This document shows, piece after piece, positions 63,861 through 64,000 of a stretch of 64,000 nucleotides of DNA. This DNA is from Cyprinodon diabolis. Its lineage: Eukaryota > Chordata > Actinopteri > Cyprinodontiformes > Cyprinodontidae. The position numbers and the translations under genes are program-made. The stretch lies in the NCBI GenBank assembly GCA_030533445.1, contig CM060076.1:27805103-27869102 (forward strand). The letters run 5' to 3'. The notes below the pieces were generated by a model. It searched no databases and had not been told where the DNA came from. It saw nothing but the letters and a program-made list of their open reading frames with translations. Within the stretch, counting starts at the first letter, position 1; the number at the start of each line of letters is the position of its first letter.

Positions 63861-64000
63861 ATATTCCAGATTTTTGTGTTTTGGAGTGGAAGTGTTAGTG
63901 GGTCTTGGTGTTCCATTTTGTTATCACTCCCTCCACCACCCCCACCCAGTTTTTAACACCTTGTCCAGGAATCAGAGTGACATAGCAATAACGAGTGACG

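Overview
This window is vertebrate nuclear DNA, almost certainly from a teleost fish. The genes are split by introns with GT/AG junctions, there is no operon-like layout, the background is AT-rich, and the interspersed repeats are typical of fish: Tc1/mariner, hAT-type MITEs, tRNA-derived SINE, L2/Rex-like, R4-like and L1-like LINE 3' ends, and a solo LTR. I cannot name the species from sequence alone.

Three protein-coding genes can be reconstructed exon by exon. (1) clic5, minus strand, about 9.6-25.1 kb: five shared exons plus two alternative first exons. One encodes 17 residues at 17.25 kb and gives a 246-aa protein. The other encodes 194 residues at 24.54-25.12 kb and gives a 423-aa protein with a tyrosine-, serine- and acid-rich N-terminus. 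(2) enpp5, minus strand, about 31.4-39.0 kb: three coding exons (491 aa, type I membrane ectophosphodiesterase) plus a probable upstream untranslated exon at a GC-rich promoter near 39 kb. (3) hmgn3, plus strand, 47.2-63.8 kb: six small coding exons (95 aa, nucleosome-binding HMGN protein), with a CCAAT-box-rich promoter and a poly(A) signal at 63,829. clic5 and enpp5 lie tail-to-head on the same strand, matching the CLIC5-ENPP4-ENPP5 neighbourhood of human chromosome 6p. enpp5 and hmgn3 are divergent and about 8 kb apart. The three genes have unrelated cellular roles (cytoskeleton/membrane-associated glutaredoxin-fold protein, cell-surface phosphodiesterase, chromatin protein).

Region by region: 0-9.6 kb is gene-free and holds an R4-like LINE end with an (AT)n tail, a complete Tc1 transposon with an open transposase and perfect 199-bp inverted repeats (1,425-3,036), a solo LTR with a 5-bp duplication (5,210-5,854) and LINE debris. 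9.6-25.1 kb is clic5, with a large ACAG/ATAG microsatellite in an intron. 25.1-31.4 kb is intergenic with a MITE, short repeats and a strong hairpin. 31.4-39.2 kb is enpp5 and its promoter. 39.3-40.2 kb is an unusual minisatellite with an EcoRI-site palindromic core and a higher-order repeat. 40.3-46.4 kb is intergenic repeats (L1, L2, SINE, TA tract). 46.8-64 kb is hmgn3, whose introns contain a LINE end, a foldback MITE with an 8-bp duplication, a second MITE, and a 5' coding fragment of unknown, perhaps mobile-element-derived, origin.

I found no CRISPR, operon or obviously novel multi-gene system. The most notable items are the apparently young intact Tc1 copy, the palindromic minisatellite beside the enpp5 promoter, the acidic substitution in the HMGN nucleosome-binding core, and the two-promoter clic5 layout.
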